This document shows, piece after piece, positions 10,029 through 18,168 of a stretch of DNA of 64,000 nt (its first letter is position 1; every line of letters starts with the position of its first letter). This stretch comes from Glaciimonas sp. (lineage in GTDB: Bacteria > Pseudomonadota > Gammaproteobacteria > Burkholderiales > Burkholderiaceae_D). The notes beneath the pieces were generated by a model. That model ran no database searches, was not told where the DNA came from, and saw only the letters and a program-made list of their open reading frames with translations. The translations under genes were made by a program, and so were the position numbers. The stretch is from positions 1-64,000 of the forward strand of contig JABBOY010000039.1 in NCBI GenBank assembly GCA_012927585.1. Direction: 5' to 3'.

Positions 10029-10487
10029 ATGCAAGAAAATTCCCCTTTATTTACGTTGGAGAAATATCAGATCGATGACAGCGTCGGCTTTTTGCTTACG
10101 CGTGCCCGTTCGCTGCTGGTCAAGTCGATTGATGAGGCACTGTCCGGTTGCGACATTACTTCTACTCAAGGCGGCATTATCTACATGTTGTCGACCGGTA
10201 AATATGTTTCTGCGGCCGATCTGGCGCGCGAGTTCTATATCGACGCCGCCTCAATGAAGCGCACGCTGGATCGGCTGGAAGCGCACAAAATCATTGAGCG
10301 CAAGTCGAACCCGGATGACCGGCGCCAGATTCTGTTGAGCCTGACACCGGCCGGCGATGCGCTGGCACAAAAAATGCCGGTCATTTACGTCGATATGCTG
10401 AACCGTCTTTTTGCCGGTTTCAGCGCAGAGGAAATCGGCTTTCTAAAAAGCCTGTTGCGTAAATTGCTGGTCAATAACAATACCTGA
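10029..10487 (+). CDS. MarR-family transcriptional regulator of the efflux cluster
   Basis: The protein has 152 residues with the MarR winged-helix layout: a dimerisation helix at the N-terminus (VGFLLTRARSLLVKSIDEAL), the HTH near residues 55-80 (VSAADLAREFYIDAASMKRTLDRL), then the wing with the conserved DDRR motif (NPDDRRQILLSLTPAG). MarR proteins usually repress a neighbouring drug-efflux operon and release DNA on binding phenolic ligands. ATG 10029 gives the normal length; an upstream alternative start adds 27 residues with no family resemblance. The outer-membrane factor gene starts 45 bp downstream in the same direction. Confidence 0.9.
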   Translation: MQENSPLFTLEKYQIDDSVGFLLTRARSLLVKSIDEALSGCDITSTQGGIIYMLSTGKYVSAADLAREFYIDAASMKRTLDRLEAHKIIERKSNPDDRRQILLSLTPAGDALAQKMPVIYVDMLNRLFAGFSAEEIGFLKSLLRKLLVNNNT

Positions 10488-10501
10488 CAATACACAAAAT
10501 A

Positions 10502-10511
10502 TAATTGACCA
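10502..10511. promoter_or_regulatory. Second candidate MarR operator half-site (TAATTGACCA)
   Basis: This is the exact reverse complement of the 10-mer upstream of the regulator gene. A related TGGTCAATAA lies 25 bp upstream at 10468-10477, inside the 3' end of the regulator gene, so the two form an imperfect inverted repeat in front of the efflux genes. Confidence 0.35.
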
Positions 10512-10531
10512 AACAACTTATACATTCCGAT

Positions 10532-11977
10532 ATGACTCATTTCATTTTAAAGCGCATTCTGGCCGGAAGCATCAGCGCCATCCTGCTTTCTTCCTGCGCC
10601 AATTTTCAGGGCATCGGTCCTAGCGTCAAACAAAATGACGTAAGCGATTATGCCGCCGGCACGCTGGCCGGCGGTAGCGGGACGTGGCCGGCTTCCGGCG
10701 CTTCCTGGCTCGGTACGATTGGCGGCGCGCCCTTGCAGGACTTGGTCGAGGAAGCGCTGGCCGGCAACCCCGGGATGGAAATCGCCGCTGCCCGCGTGAG
10801 TGCTAGCAAAGCATTGGCCGAGGCCGTGCATGGCGCGGCGCTGCCAGCGGTTGGCGCCAGCTTTGACAGCGCCTACCAGCGCTTTACGGAAAACGGCATG
10901 ATCCCCGCGCCCTTGAAGGGCAGCTTTGAAAGCAATAACCAACTGGCGCTGAATTTTTCCTATGAATTCGATTTTTGGGGCAAGCATGCCGCCGAATGGC
11001 GTTCCGCGCTGTCGCAGGAAAAAATGGCTGAAGCCGAGTTGCATGGCGCGCGGTTGGTGCTGACGGCAGCGGTTGCTCATGCCTGGGTGCAATTGGCGCG
11101 CCAATCGGCGCAACTCGATCTGACCGAGCAGCAGCAAGCGTTGCATCAGCAGCTTGATCGTTTGACGCAGCAGCGCATCGCCGCCGGGCTCGACATGGAT
11201 AGTGATGCGCAGCAAATTCGGCTACAGAGCGCAGTCTTGCATGCCGAGCAGTTGCAATGGCAGGAGGCGATTGCACTGACGCGCAATCAGCTGGCTGCCT
11301 TGATGGGCCAAGGCCCGGATCGCGGCCGCCGCATTGCGCGCCCAGCGCTGTCGGAGTTATCGGAATCGCCAGCGTTTCAATTGCCGGCGCAGTTACCGTT
11401 GGCCTTGCTTGGACGTCGGCCTGACATCGTTGCAGCGCGCTGGCATGTGGAAGCAGCGCAGGGCGATATCGACAGTAGCCGCGCACAGTTTTATCCGAAT
11501 GTGAATTTGCTGGGCTTTGTCGGATTCTCCAGCCTCGGCTTGTCGAATCTGCTCGATGGCGGCAGCAGCATCGTCGGTATCGGCCCGGCAATCCGGCTGC
11601 CGATTTTCGAGGGAGGCCAGTTGCGGGCCCAGCTCAAGGGCCGGGTTGCTGCCTATGACGGCGCTGTCGCCAGTTATAACCAAAGTCTGACGCAAGCCCT
11701 GCATGAGGTGGCCGACCAGATCCAATCGTTGCGCGCATCGGACTTGCAATTGCGCAACCAAACCGTTGCGTTGCGGGCTGCACAGCAGAACTTGCAACTG
11801 GCGCAGCAACGTTGGCAGGTCGGTACCGTCAATAAGTTGCAGGTGCTGGGGGCAGAGTCGAACTGGCTAACGCAACGCAAGCTGGGCCTCGATCTGCAGG
11901 CGCGCCGGGAGGACATGCAAGTCAACATGATCAAAGCCTTGGGCGGCGGCTTTGACGCTACCCAGCACGCCTTGTAG
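10532..11977 (+). CDS. Outer-membrane efflux lipoprotein (OMF/NodT family)
   Basis: The protein has 481 residues. The N-terminus MTHFILKRILAGSISAILLSSC is a lipoprotein signal with Cys22 as the lipidated residue. Two outer-membrane efflux protein repeats of the TolC type follow, in long helical segments: HGARLVLTAAVAHAWVQLARQ near residue 170, then LLGRRPDIVAARWHVEAAQ near 300, a hallmark of NodT-type factors. The protein would form the outer-membrane channel of a tripartite pump with the next two gene products. ATG 10532 is chosen over an in-frame TTG nine codons upstream because it places the signal peptide at the very N-terminus. Confidence 0.93.
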   Translation: MTHFILKRILAGSISAILLSSCANFQGIGPSVKQNDVSDYAAGTLAGGSGTWPASGASWLGTIGGAPLQDLVEEALAGNPGMEIAAARVSASKALAEAVHGAALPAVGASFDSAYQRFTENGMIPAPLKGSFESNNQLALNFSYEFDFWGKHAAEWRSALSQEKMAEAELHGARLVLTAAVAHAWVQLARQSAQLDLTEQQQALHQQLDRLTQQRIAAGLDMDSDAQQIRLQSAVLHAEQLQWQEAIALTRNQLAALMGQGPDRGRRIARPALSELSESPAFQLPAQLPLALLGRRPDIVAARWHVEAAQGDIDSSRAQFYPNVNLLGFVGFSSLGLSNLLDGGSSIVGIGPAIRLPIFEGGQLRAQLKGRVAAYDGAVASYNQSLTQALHEVADQIQSLRASDLQLRNQTVALRAAQQNLQLAQQRWQVGTVNKLQVLGAESNWLTQRKLGLDLQARREDMQVNMIKALGGGFDATQHAL

Positions 11978-11979
11978 TT

Positions 11980-12053
11980 CTGTATTTAGTGTGGAGTATT
12001 TTTTAATCTGCACTGAAATATAGCGGAAAACAGTTAATTATTAAGCATACCCA
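11980..12053 (-). repeat. Dispersed intergenic repeat, copy B
   Basis: On the minus strand this copy reads GGGTATG, 19 nt, CCGCTATA, then AAATAC 21 nt after CCGC. It lies in the 154-bp gap between the outer-membrane factor and membrane-fusion genes. It is the most diverged of the clear copies in the first motif but keeps the spacing. Confidence 0.6.
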
Positions 12054-12131
12054 GGTATGTAATGAGCGCGTTACAAAACCTGTTCAGATCATCCTGATTT
12101 TTATTCATGTAACTTTTGTGGAATCCGCGTC

Positions 12132-13337
12132 ATGAACGCTCCGAGTCAAGATGCATCCGTTGCCTCTGCCAGAAACAAACGCAATGGCCCGTTGATTGTC
12201 GTCACTCTGGTGCTGGCAGTCATTCTTATTGGCTATCTGGTCTGGTGGATATTGAACGCCAGGAATTTCGAGAGCACCGACGATGCCTATGTTGCCGGCA
12301 ATGTGGTACAGGTAACGCCGCAGGTCGGCGGCACCGTAGTGTCCATCCATGCCGACGATACCGAACTGGTGCAAGCCGGCACGCCGCTGATCGAACTCGA
12401 CCGTAGCGACGCCAAAGTGGCTCTCGACCAAGCCGATGCGCAATTGGCGCAGACCATTCGTGAAGTGCGCGTGCTGTATGCAAATAACGGTGCGCTGGGC
12501 GCAAGCGTGGCGCAGCGCAGCGCCGAAGTCGAGCGCGCCAAAGCGGATCTGGCACGCCGTCAGCAATTGATCGGCACCGGCGCCGTATCCAAGGAAGAAT
12601 TGGAACATGCCCGCAGCGCGCTCCAGAGCGCCACCTCGGCGTTGCTGGTGACAAGCGAGCAATTGGCATCGAACCGCGCTTTAACCGACCGCACTTCAGT
12701 GGCAAAACATCCGAACGTCGAGCGTGCTGCAGCGCGCGTGCGGGAAGCCTATCTGGCCTATGCGCGCACCACCTTGCCGGCGCCGTTGACCGGCTACATT
12801 GCCAAGCGCTCAGTGCAGTTGGGGCAGCGGGTGGCTGCCGGCATGCCATTGCTGTCGATTGTGCCGCTCAAAGCCGTGTGGGTTGATGCCAATTTCAAGG
12901 AAGTGCAGATTGCCCACATGCGCATCGGTCAACCGGTGACGCTGGAAGCCGATGTGTATGGCAGCAAAATCGTCTACCACGGCAAAGTTGCCGGTCTTGC
13001 CGCCGGCACCGGCTCCGCCTTTGCGCTGCTGCCGGCACAAAATGCCAGCGGTAACTGGATCAAGATTGTGCAACGTCTGCCGGTGCGCATTGCGCTCGAT
13101 CCGAAGGAACTGACTGAACATCCACTGCGGCTGGGTTTGTCGATGCAAGTGAAGGTGGAAGTGGCGCAGCAGAAGGGTGTGCCGCTGCCATCCGCCGGGC
13201 TTGCGCGTACTGAGCCTGCTTACAAAACCACGGTGTTCGACGCCGTTGCGCAGCAAGCGGATGCCCGCATTGCCGGCATCATCGCAGCCAACGCGGGCAG
13301 CGCTGGCAACTCTGCGGGCAACTCTGGCGTGCACTGA
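12132..13337 (+). CDS. EmrA/HlyD-type membrane fusion protein
   Basis: The protein has 401 residues. One membrane anchor is near residues 21-43 (LIVVTLVLAVILIGYLVWWI), followed by FESTDDAYVAGNVVQVTPQVGG, the typical EmrA opening of the lipoyl domain. A coiled-coil hairpin covers about 95-205, and the second lipoyl half and beta-barrel follow (APLTGYIAKRSVQLGQRVAAG, then VDANFKEVQIAHMRIGQPV). It would connect the inner-membrane EmrB-like pump to the outer-membrane factor. The C-terminal 30 residues are low-complexity Ala/Gly/Asn. It lies between its two partners in the same direction. Confidence 0.94.
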   Translation: MNAPSQDASVASARNKRNGPLIVVTLVLAVILIGYLVWWILNARNFESTDDAYVAGNVVQVTPQVGGTVVSIHADDTELVQAGTPLIELDRSDAKVALDQADAQLAQTIREVRVLYANNGALGASVAQRSAEVERAKADLARRQQLIGTGAVSKEELEHARSALQSATSALLVTSEQLASNRALTDRTSVAKHPNVERAAARVREAYLAYARTTLPAPLTGYIAKRSVQLGQRVAAGMPLLSIVPLKAVWVDANFKEVQIAHMRIGQPVTLEADVYGSKIVYHGKVAGLAAGTGSAFALLPAQNASGNWIKIVQRLPVRIALDPKELTEHPLRLGLSMQVKVEVAQQKGVPLPSAGLARTEPAYKTTVFDAVAQQADARIAGIIAANAGSAGNSAGNSGVH

Positions 13338-13427
13338 AACCGGTTGCACAGCGCACTCCGCCGGCGTTTTTTAAATGACATTTTTTGATTAACGTTTTTG
13401 ATTAATTAAGGCAAGCAGATTGTTTCT

Positions 13428-14981
13428 ATGAGTTCACCTATTCGCCCCGCTGTACAGCCGCTTACAGGTACCCAGTTAGCGCTGGGTACCTTGGCCGTGT
13501 CGCTGGCTGTGTTCATGAACGTGCTCGATTCATCAATTGCCAACGTGTCGATTCCTGCCATCTCCGGCGACATGGGGATATCGCCGCAACAGGGCACTTG
13601 GGTCATCACCTCGTTTGCGGTTGCCAACGCTATTTCGGTGCCGCTGACCGGTTGGCTGACCACGCGTTTCGGCCAGGTACGCCTGTTCATGACGTCGATC
13701 TTGCTGTTTGTCATTGCTTCGTGGATGTGCGGCCTGGCGCCGAATATCGAAACTTTGATCGCCGCACGCGTGTTGCAGGGTGCGGTGGCCGGGCCGATGA
13801 TCCCCTTGTCGCAAACCCTGCTGTTAGCCAGTTACCCGGTTGCCAAAAGTTCAATGGCGCTGGCGTTGTGGGGTATGACCACGCTGGTGGCGCCCATCAT
13901 GGGGCCGCTTTTGGGCGGCTGGATTTCGGACAATTACAGTTGGCCGTGGATTTTTTATATCAATATTCCGGTCGGTGCATTCACCTTATGGCTCACATGG
14001 CTGATTTATCGCAAGCGCGAATCCGTTACCCGCAGTCTGCCGATCGATAAAATCGGTTTGGCATTGCTGGTTATCTGGGTCGGTTCATTGCAATTAATGC
14101 TCGACAAGGGCAAGGAACTGGACTGGTTTAGCTCCGGCGAGATCGTCCTGCTGGCGGTCGTGGCGCTGGTCGGCTTTATCTATTTCATCATTTGGGAGCT
14201 GGGCGACGCGCATCCGGTGGTGGATTTATCCTTGTTCAAAGGCCGCAATTTCAGCTCCGGCGTGATCGCGATCTCGGTCGGTTATGGCCTGTTCTTCGGT
14301 AGTCTGGTGATATTGCCGCTGTGGCTGCAAACCCAGATCGGCTACACCGCAACCGAAGCCGGCAAGATCATGGCGCCGGTTGGCATACTCGCCATCATCC
14401 TGTCGCCGATTATCGGCAAGTTGCTGCCAAAGACCGATAGTCGCATCGTGGCGTCGTGTGCTTTCATCATCTTTGCGCTGGTGTTTTATTTGCGCTCCAG
14501 ATATACGCCCGAGGTGGACACAATGGCATTGATGATTCCAACCCTGATTCAAGGGGCAGCGATGTCGATGTTTTTCATCCCGCTCAGTTCCATTATCTTG
14601 TCGGGACAGCCGCACGACAAAATGGCGGCGGCGTCCGGCTTGTCGAATTTTGTACGCATCATGTTCGGCGGCATCGGCGCTTCGGTTTCCACTACTTTGT
14701 GGGATAGCCGCACTGCTTTGCATCACGCACAATTGGCGGAATATTCGGGGCCGCATAATCCGGCCTTCCAGCAGGCGGTGCAGGGCATGGCCAGTCAAGG
14801 CATGAGTGATTCGCAAGCGCTGTCAGTGATTGATCGCTTAATGAGCGTGCAAGCCAGCACCATGGCCGCCGCCGATATTTTCTGGATCTCGGCCATCATG
14901 TTCTTGCTGCTGATAGGTTTTGTCTGGATGGCCAAACCGATCAAATCACACGGCCCGATCGATGCAGCGGGAGCGCATTGA
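13428..14981 (+). CDS. EmrB-type MFS drug:proton antiporter (DHA2, 14 TM)
   Basis: The protein has 517 residues with about 14 membrane segments, as expected of DHA2 exporters. The antiporter motif FMNVLDSSIANVSIPAI near residue 30 corresponds to the LDxTIVNVALP signature, and GWLTTRFGQVRLF near 80 is the loop motif A. WGMTTLVAPIMGPLLGGWI near 145 matches motif C, which marks antiporters. It would expel hydrophobic drugs or phenolic compounds with proton influx through the EmrA-like and outer-membrane partners. The gene ends the operon; no clear terminator is seen in the 190 bp before the tRNA terminator. Confidence 0.94.
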   Translation: MSSPIRPAVQPLTGTQLALGTLAVSLAVFMNVLDSSIANVSIPAISGDMGISPQQGTWVITSFAVANAISVPLTGWLTTRFGQVRLFMTSILLFVIASWMCGLAPNIETLIAARVLQGAVAGPMIPLSQTLLLASYPVAKSSMALALWGMTTLVAPIMGPLLGGWISDNYSWPWIFYINIPVGAFTLWLTWLIYRKRESVTRSLPIDKIGLALLVIWVGSLQLMLDKGKELDWFSSGEIVLLAVVALVGFIYFIIWELGDAHPVVDLSLFKGRNFSSGVIAISVGYGLFFGSLVILPLWLQTQIGYTATEAGKIMAPVGILAIILSPIIGKLLPKTDSRIVASCAFIIFALVFYLRSRYTPEVDTMALMIPTLIQGAAMSMFFIPLSSIILSGQPHDKMAAASGLSNFVRIMFGGIGASVSTTLWDSRTALHHAQLAEYSGPHNPAFQQAVQGMASQGMSDSQALSVIDRLMSVQASTMAAADIFWISAIMFLLLIGFVWMAKPIKSHGPIDAAGAH

Positions 14982-15174
14982 GGGTGTTCGGACAGAACGC
15001 TGTGAATTGATGTTTGGGCCGAACTGCATTATGCGCGAATGACCAGGTTGGACCAATTCCAGCCATTCATCAGCGCAGGGCTTGCGATGGAATTTTTACT
15101 GCAAAACCAGGCGCAAAGCAGTACGAAAGCATATGCAGCTTTTTGGCTGGTTTCCAGCCGTGCGCACAAAGCAA

Positions 15175-15202
15175 AAGGGCTAGCCGGTTAAGGCTAGCCC
15201 TT
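15175..15202 (-). terminator. Intrinsic terminator of the tRNA-Lys genes
   Basis: AAGGGCTAGCC and GGCTAGCCCTT form an 11-bp perfect stem with a 6-nt loop, 8 bp past the tRNA-Lys(CTT) CCA end. Short T-rich sequence follows on the minus strand (TTTTGC) and TTCGTCATTTT on the plus strand, so it could also stop transcripts from the efflux operon. Confidence 0.75.
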
Positions 15203-15210
15203 CGTCATTT

Positions 15211-15286
15211 TGGTAGGCCGTGCGGGGATCGAACCTGCGACCAACGGATTAAGAGTCCGCTGCTCTACCAGCTGAGCTAACGACCC
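15211..15286 (-). tRNA. tRNA-Lys (anticodon CTT)
   Basis: The 76-nt gene on the minus strand begins GGGTCGTTAGCTCAGCTGG and has the anticodon loop CTCTTAA (anticodon CTT), TTCGATC in the T loop and an encoded CCA end. The acceptor stem GGGTCGT/ACGGCCT has a G-U pair at position 1-72 and another G-U inside. It reads AAG codons. It is the second of two tRNA-Lys genes in the same direction. Confidence 0.96.
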
Positions 15287-15384
15287 GAAAGTGATGCCAT
15301 TCCCTATCTGTTTCAAGGAATAAAAAAATCTTGCAAGAGCAAGACTGTTTAAAATTATTGCGACATAAAGTATTGCCGTATTCG

Positions 15385-15460
15385 TGGTAGGTCGTGCGGG
15401 ATTCGAACCTGCGACCAACGGATTAAAAGTCCGCTGCTCTACCAACTGAGCTAACGACCC
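15385..15460 (-). tRNA. tRNA-Lys (anticodon TTT)
   Basis: The 76-nt gene on the minus strand has the anticodon loop CTTTTAA (anticodon TTT), TTCGAATC in the T loop and an encoded CCA. It is nearly identical to the neighbouring tRNA-Lys(CTT), so the pair arose by duplication and anticodon change. The acceptor stem again has G1-U72. A consensus sigma-70 promoter lies directly upstream. Confidence 0.97.
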
Positions 15461-15471
15461 GAAAGAACGCA

Positions 15472-15500
15472 ATTATAAATAAGTGCCCGGAACCTGTCAA
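15472..15500 (-). promoter_or_regulatory. Consensus sigma-70 promoter for the tRNA-Lys genes
   Basis: On the minus strand TTGACA (15500-15495) and TATAAT (15477-15472) are separated by exactly 17 bp, both matching the consensus perfectly. Transcription would start near 15465, a few bases before tRNA-Lys(TTT). The promoter lies inside an imperfect hairpin (15477-15518, AAATAATGCCC pairing with GGGCACTTATTT) that probably terminates the tol-pal transcript. Confidence 0.9.
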
Positions 15501-15553
15501 ATGTGCTGGGCATTATTTGTAAAGAAAACTGCATTTGATGTCGGTAAGTTGCG

Positions 15554-16312
15554 CTATCGAAGGGCGCTCAAGCGCTCATTGGCTATTTGCGCGGTAGCGG
15601 AGCCCGGATATTGCGCAATCAGCTTATCCAGCGTTTTTCTGGCATTGGCTTTATCCTTCAATTCCGTATAACAGCTAGCGATATTGAGCATCGCATCGGC
15701 GGCCTTGGGATTGTCTGGATAATTTTGAACTACCAGTTGTTGCGCTGCAATCGCGTTCTTGTAATCGCGCTGGGCGTAGTATGCGTTGCCCAGCCAGTAT
15801 TGGGCTGATGGTGCGTAGCCTGACTGCGGATAGCGCCGCAGGAAGTCGGAGAACGCTGCGCCGGCACGCTTGTAGTCGCCGGCCTTGAAGATTGCCAGTG
15901 CGGCGTCATAGGCCAGTTGTTCGGACGGCTGGACGCTGGCTTCCTTGCCGTCAACAGTCACTTTTTGTGGTTCCAGCTTGCGCATGCGGTTATCGAGGTC
16001 GACGTAAAAATCTTTTTGCCGACGTTGGGCATTGGCCAGTTCGTTGGATAAAAGCTCGATTTGTCCGCGCAGCTTTGCGATTTCAGTTTGGAGTTGTTCG
16101 TTCTGGTTGGCGAGGTCGAGCGTGCTGCTTTTATCGGCCTTGCTATCGATGCGGGCATTGCTTGCATCGATCCTGCTGCGCAGGTCAAGCACGGCACGGC
16201 GTGCTTCGTCGTCGTCAAACAGGCCGGCCTGGGCCGGCGCCGGCACTGCGGCATAGATGAAAACGACCGTCAAGGCCGCAGCGAGTGTGGAGTGGATGGA
16301 CGTTTTCATCAT
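15554..16312 (-). CDS. cpoB: Cell division coordinator CpoB (YbgF)
   Basis: The periplasmic protein has 252 residues. A signal peptide ending PAQA-GLFDDDEARR covers about residues 1-29. A trimerising coiled coil covers about 35-105, rich in Gln, Leu and Asn, and three C-terminal TPR repeats begin near AYDAALAIFKAGDYKRAGAAF and end near 250. CpoB links outer-membrane constriction by Tol-Pal with PBP1B during division. It is the last gene of the operon, 6 bp after pal. Confidence 0.95.
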   Translation of the reverse strand: MMKTSIHSTLAAALTVVFIYAAVPAPAQAGLFDDDEARRAVLDLRSRIDASNARIDSKADKSSTLDLANQNEQLQTEIAKLRGQIELLSNELANAQRRQKDFYVDLDNRMRKLEPQKVTVDGKEASVQPSEQLAYDAALAIFKAGDYKRAGAAFSDFLRRYPQSGYAPSAQYWLGNAYYAQRDYKNAIAAQQLVVQNYPDNPKAADAMLNIASCYTELKDKANARKTLDKLIAQYPGSATAQIANERLSALR

Positions 16313-16318
16313 CTGTGC

Positions 16319-16855
16319 TTATGGATACACGATGTCAGCGCGGCGATTTTCAGCCCATGATGCTTCGTCGCTGCCGATTGCCTTTGGTTTTTCCTTGCCC
16401 AGCGAAACGGCTTCCATTTGCGATTCCGGCACACCTAGCAATGACATTGACTTGCGCACTGCTTCGGCACGTTTTTGGCCCAGGGCCAGATTGTATTCAC
16501 GTCCACCGCGTTCATCGGTATTGCCTTGGATGATGATCTTGCGCGCATTATTTGTGACCAGATATTTGGAGTGCGCTTCGACCACTGGCTGGAATTCGCC
16601 TTTTACGCTGTAACTGTCGGTATCGAAGTAGACGCTGCGCTTGGCCAGGACGCCTCGCGGATCGTTCAACGGGTCGGTAGCGCCGGCGTTGACGGTACCC
16701 ACGGTACGCGGGTCGACTTGCCCGGTGCCGGCTTGGGACATATTGTTGCTGTGGTCTTCTACCGGCACCTTGTCGCTTAATTTGACCGGTGAGCTGCAGG
16801 CGCCTAGTAACAAGATGCTTGCTGCGATGAGAGAGATGGTGATTGGATTGCGCAT
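16319..16855 (-). CDS. pal: Peptidoglycan-associated lipoprotein Pal
   Basis: The protein has 178 residues. The lipoprotein signal ends LLLGAC, with lipidated Cys near residue 19. A linker of about 50 residues follows, then the OmpA-like peptidoglycan-binding domain (SVYFDTDSYSVK, IIIQGNTDERGGREYNLALGQKRAEAVR) whose Asp and Arg bind the diaminopimelate of peptidoglycan. Pal anchors the outer membrane to the wall and is moved to the septum by the Tol motor. ATG 16855 has AGGGAAG just upstream; a longer in-frame start would bury the signal peptide. Confidence 0.97.
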   Translation of the reverse strand: MRNPITISLIAASILLLGACSSPVKLSDKVPVEDHSNNMSQAGTGQVDPRTVGTVNAGATDPLNDPRGVLAKRSVYFDTDSYSVKGEFQPVVEAHSKYLVTNNARKIIIQGNTDERGGREYNLALGQKRAEAVRKSMSLLGVPESQMEAVSLGKEKPKAIGSDEASWAENRRADIVYP

Positions 16856-16890
16856 TGGACTTCCCTGATTGTAAAACGTTGATAAAAGCA

Positions 16891-18168
16891 TTATTTCATG
16901 AAAGGACCCCAAGTGGGCTCCCGGATATCGCCGGCTTTGGTTGTCAGGCGGTATTTGGCACGGCCATCAACAGATACCACTGCAAGCGAGCCGCGATTGC
17001 CGGCTTCACTTGCATACATCAGGTACTTGCTGTTGGCTGAAAAACTCGGTGATTCGTCCTTGACTGTGTCAGACAGTCGTTGTTCCTGGCCATTGGCGAG
17101 GTCCAGCACGTATAGCTGGAACTGGCCATTACGGCGTGAGATATAGGCTAGCAGCTTGCCATCCGGCGCGATGCGCGGACTGATGTTGTAGGTGCCGTTG
17201 AAGGTGACGCGCTGTGCATCGCCGCCGTTAGCTGCCATCTTGTAGATCTGCGGGCCGCCGCTGCGGTCGCTGGTGAAATAGATGCTTTGCCCATCAGCCG
17301 AGAATTGCGGTTCGGTGTCGATGCCATTGGTATTGGTCAGGCGACGCAAATTGCTGCCATCCTGATTAATGCTGTAGACCTGGGTCAGGCTGTTGCGCGC
17401 CAGTGCCACCACCAGTTTGTTGCCATCCGGCGACCATGACGGAGCGGAGTTGCTGCCCTTGAATCCGGCCAGCACCGTTCTTTGACGGGTAATCAGGTTT
17501 TGCACATAGATCACCGGTTTTTTGGCCTCGAATGACACATAAGCCACCTTGGTGCCATCCGGCGACCATGCCGGCGAGATTATCGGTTCTTTGGAGCGCA
17601 AGGCGACCTGGGTGCCTTCGCCATCGGCATCGGCCACTTCAAGGCGGTACTCGTTACCGGTTTTGGTGACATACGCGATACGGGTTGAGAAAGCGCCCCG
17701 GTTGCCAGTCAGTTTTTCATAGATGTCATCAGCGATCTTGTGTGCTGTGACCCGGGTGAATTGCGGTTGCGCTGCCAGCGCCAAGGCTGAGAGTTGCGCC
17801 GATTTAACGGTATCGAGTAATTTGTAGCGGACATCGAAGCGGCCGTCCGCCAATCGCTGTACGCTGCCGACCACCAACGCATCGGCGCCGCGCGACTTCC
17901 AGTCGCTCAGATTGACGGACGATGTCTCCGACAGGACGCTGCCGGTATCGATGATCTTGAACGCACCGCTGCGGGTCAGGTCGTCCCTGATGATGGCGCT
18001 GATCTGTTGCGGCGCGATCGATTCGTTGGCGAAGGAGGCGAGGGCAACCGGTATCTGATTGGCGCCTACGCCGGAAATTTCGACCCGTAGCTGGGCCTGT
18101 GCCAAGGCCGAAACGGAAAGGCACATCGCCATGGCGGCGCGCAGCAAGGTTTTTTTCATCATGGTCAT
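16891..18168 (-). CDS. tolB: Tol-Pal system protein TolB
   Basis: The protein has 425 residues with a signal peptide (MKKTLLRAAMAMCLSVSALAQA), an N-terminal alpha/beta domain to about residue 160, then a six-bladed beta-propeller with repeated SPDG and SADG turn motifs (SPAWSPDGTKVAYVSF, APSWSPDGNKLVV, EPQFSADGQSIYF, SPRIAPDGKLLAY). TolB binds Pal in the periplasm and releases it when TolA engages. Its start overlaps the tolA stop as TAATG. An ATG three codons downstream (MKKT) is an equally possible start. Confidence 0.97.
   Translation of the reverse strand: MTMMKKTLLRAAMAMCLSVSALAQAQLRVEISGVGANQIPVALASFANESIAPQQISAIIRDDLTRSGAFKIIDTGSVLSETSSVNLSDWKSRGADALVVGSVQRLADGRFDVRYKLLDTVKSAQLSALALAAQPQFTRVTAHKIADDIYEKLTGNRGAFSTRIAYVTKTGNEYRLEVADADGEGTQVALRSKEPIISPAWSPDGTKVAYVSFEAKKPVIYVQNLITRQRTVLAGFKGSNSAPSWSPDGNKLVVALARNSLTQVYSINQDGSNLRRLTNTNGIDTEPQFSADGQSIYFTSDRSGGPQIYKMAANGGDAQRVTFNGTYNISPRIAPDGKLLAYISRRNGQFQLYVLDLANGQEQRLSDTVKDESPSFSANSKYLMYASEAGNRGSLAVVSVDGRAKYRLTTKAGDIREPTWGPFMK

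Noticed and set aside
14982-15172. Possible IS or gene remnant after the EmrB-like gene
   Set aside because: Translation in all frames gave nothing I could match to a family, and no inverted repeats were found.
15039-15191. A 50-codon plus-strand frame ending in the tRNA terminator
   Set aside because: No ribosome site, and its stop lies inside the terminator loop; no recognisable product.
10004-15202. Efflux cluster as a mobile resistance cassette
   Set aside because: No integrase, transposase or inverted repeat flanks it, and the GC content is typical; it looks like a resident MarR-EmrAB system.
15211-15460. tRNA-Lys genes as integration sites of a genomic island
   Set aside because: No integrase gene or direct repeat of a tRNA 3' end was found nearby.
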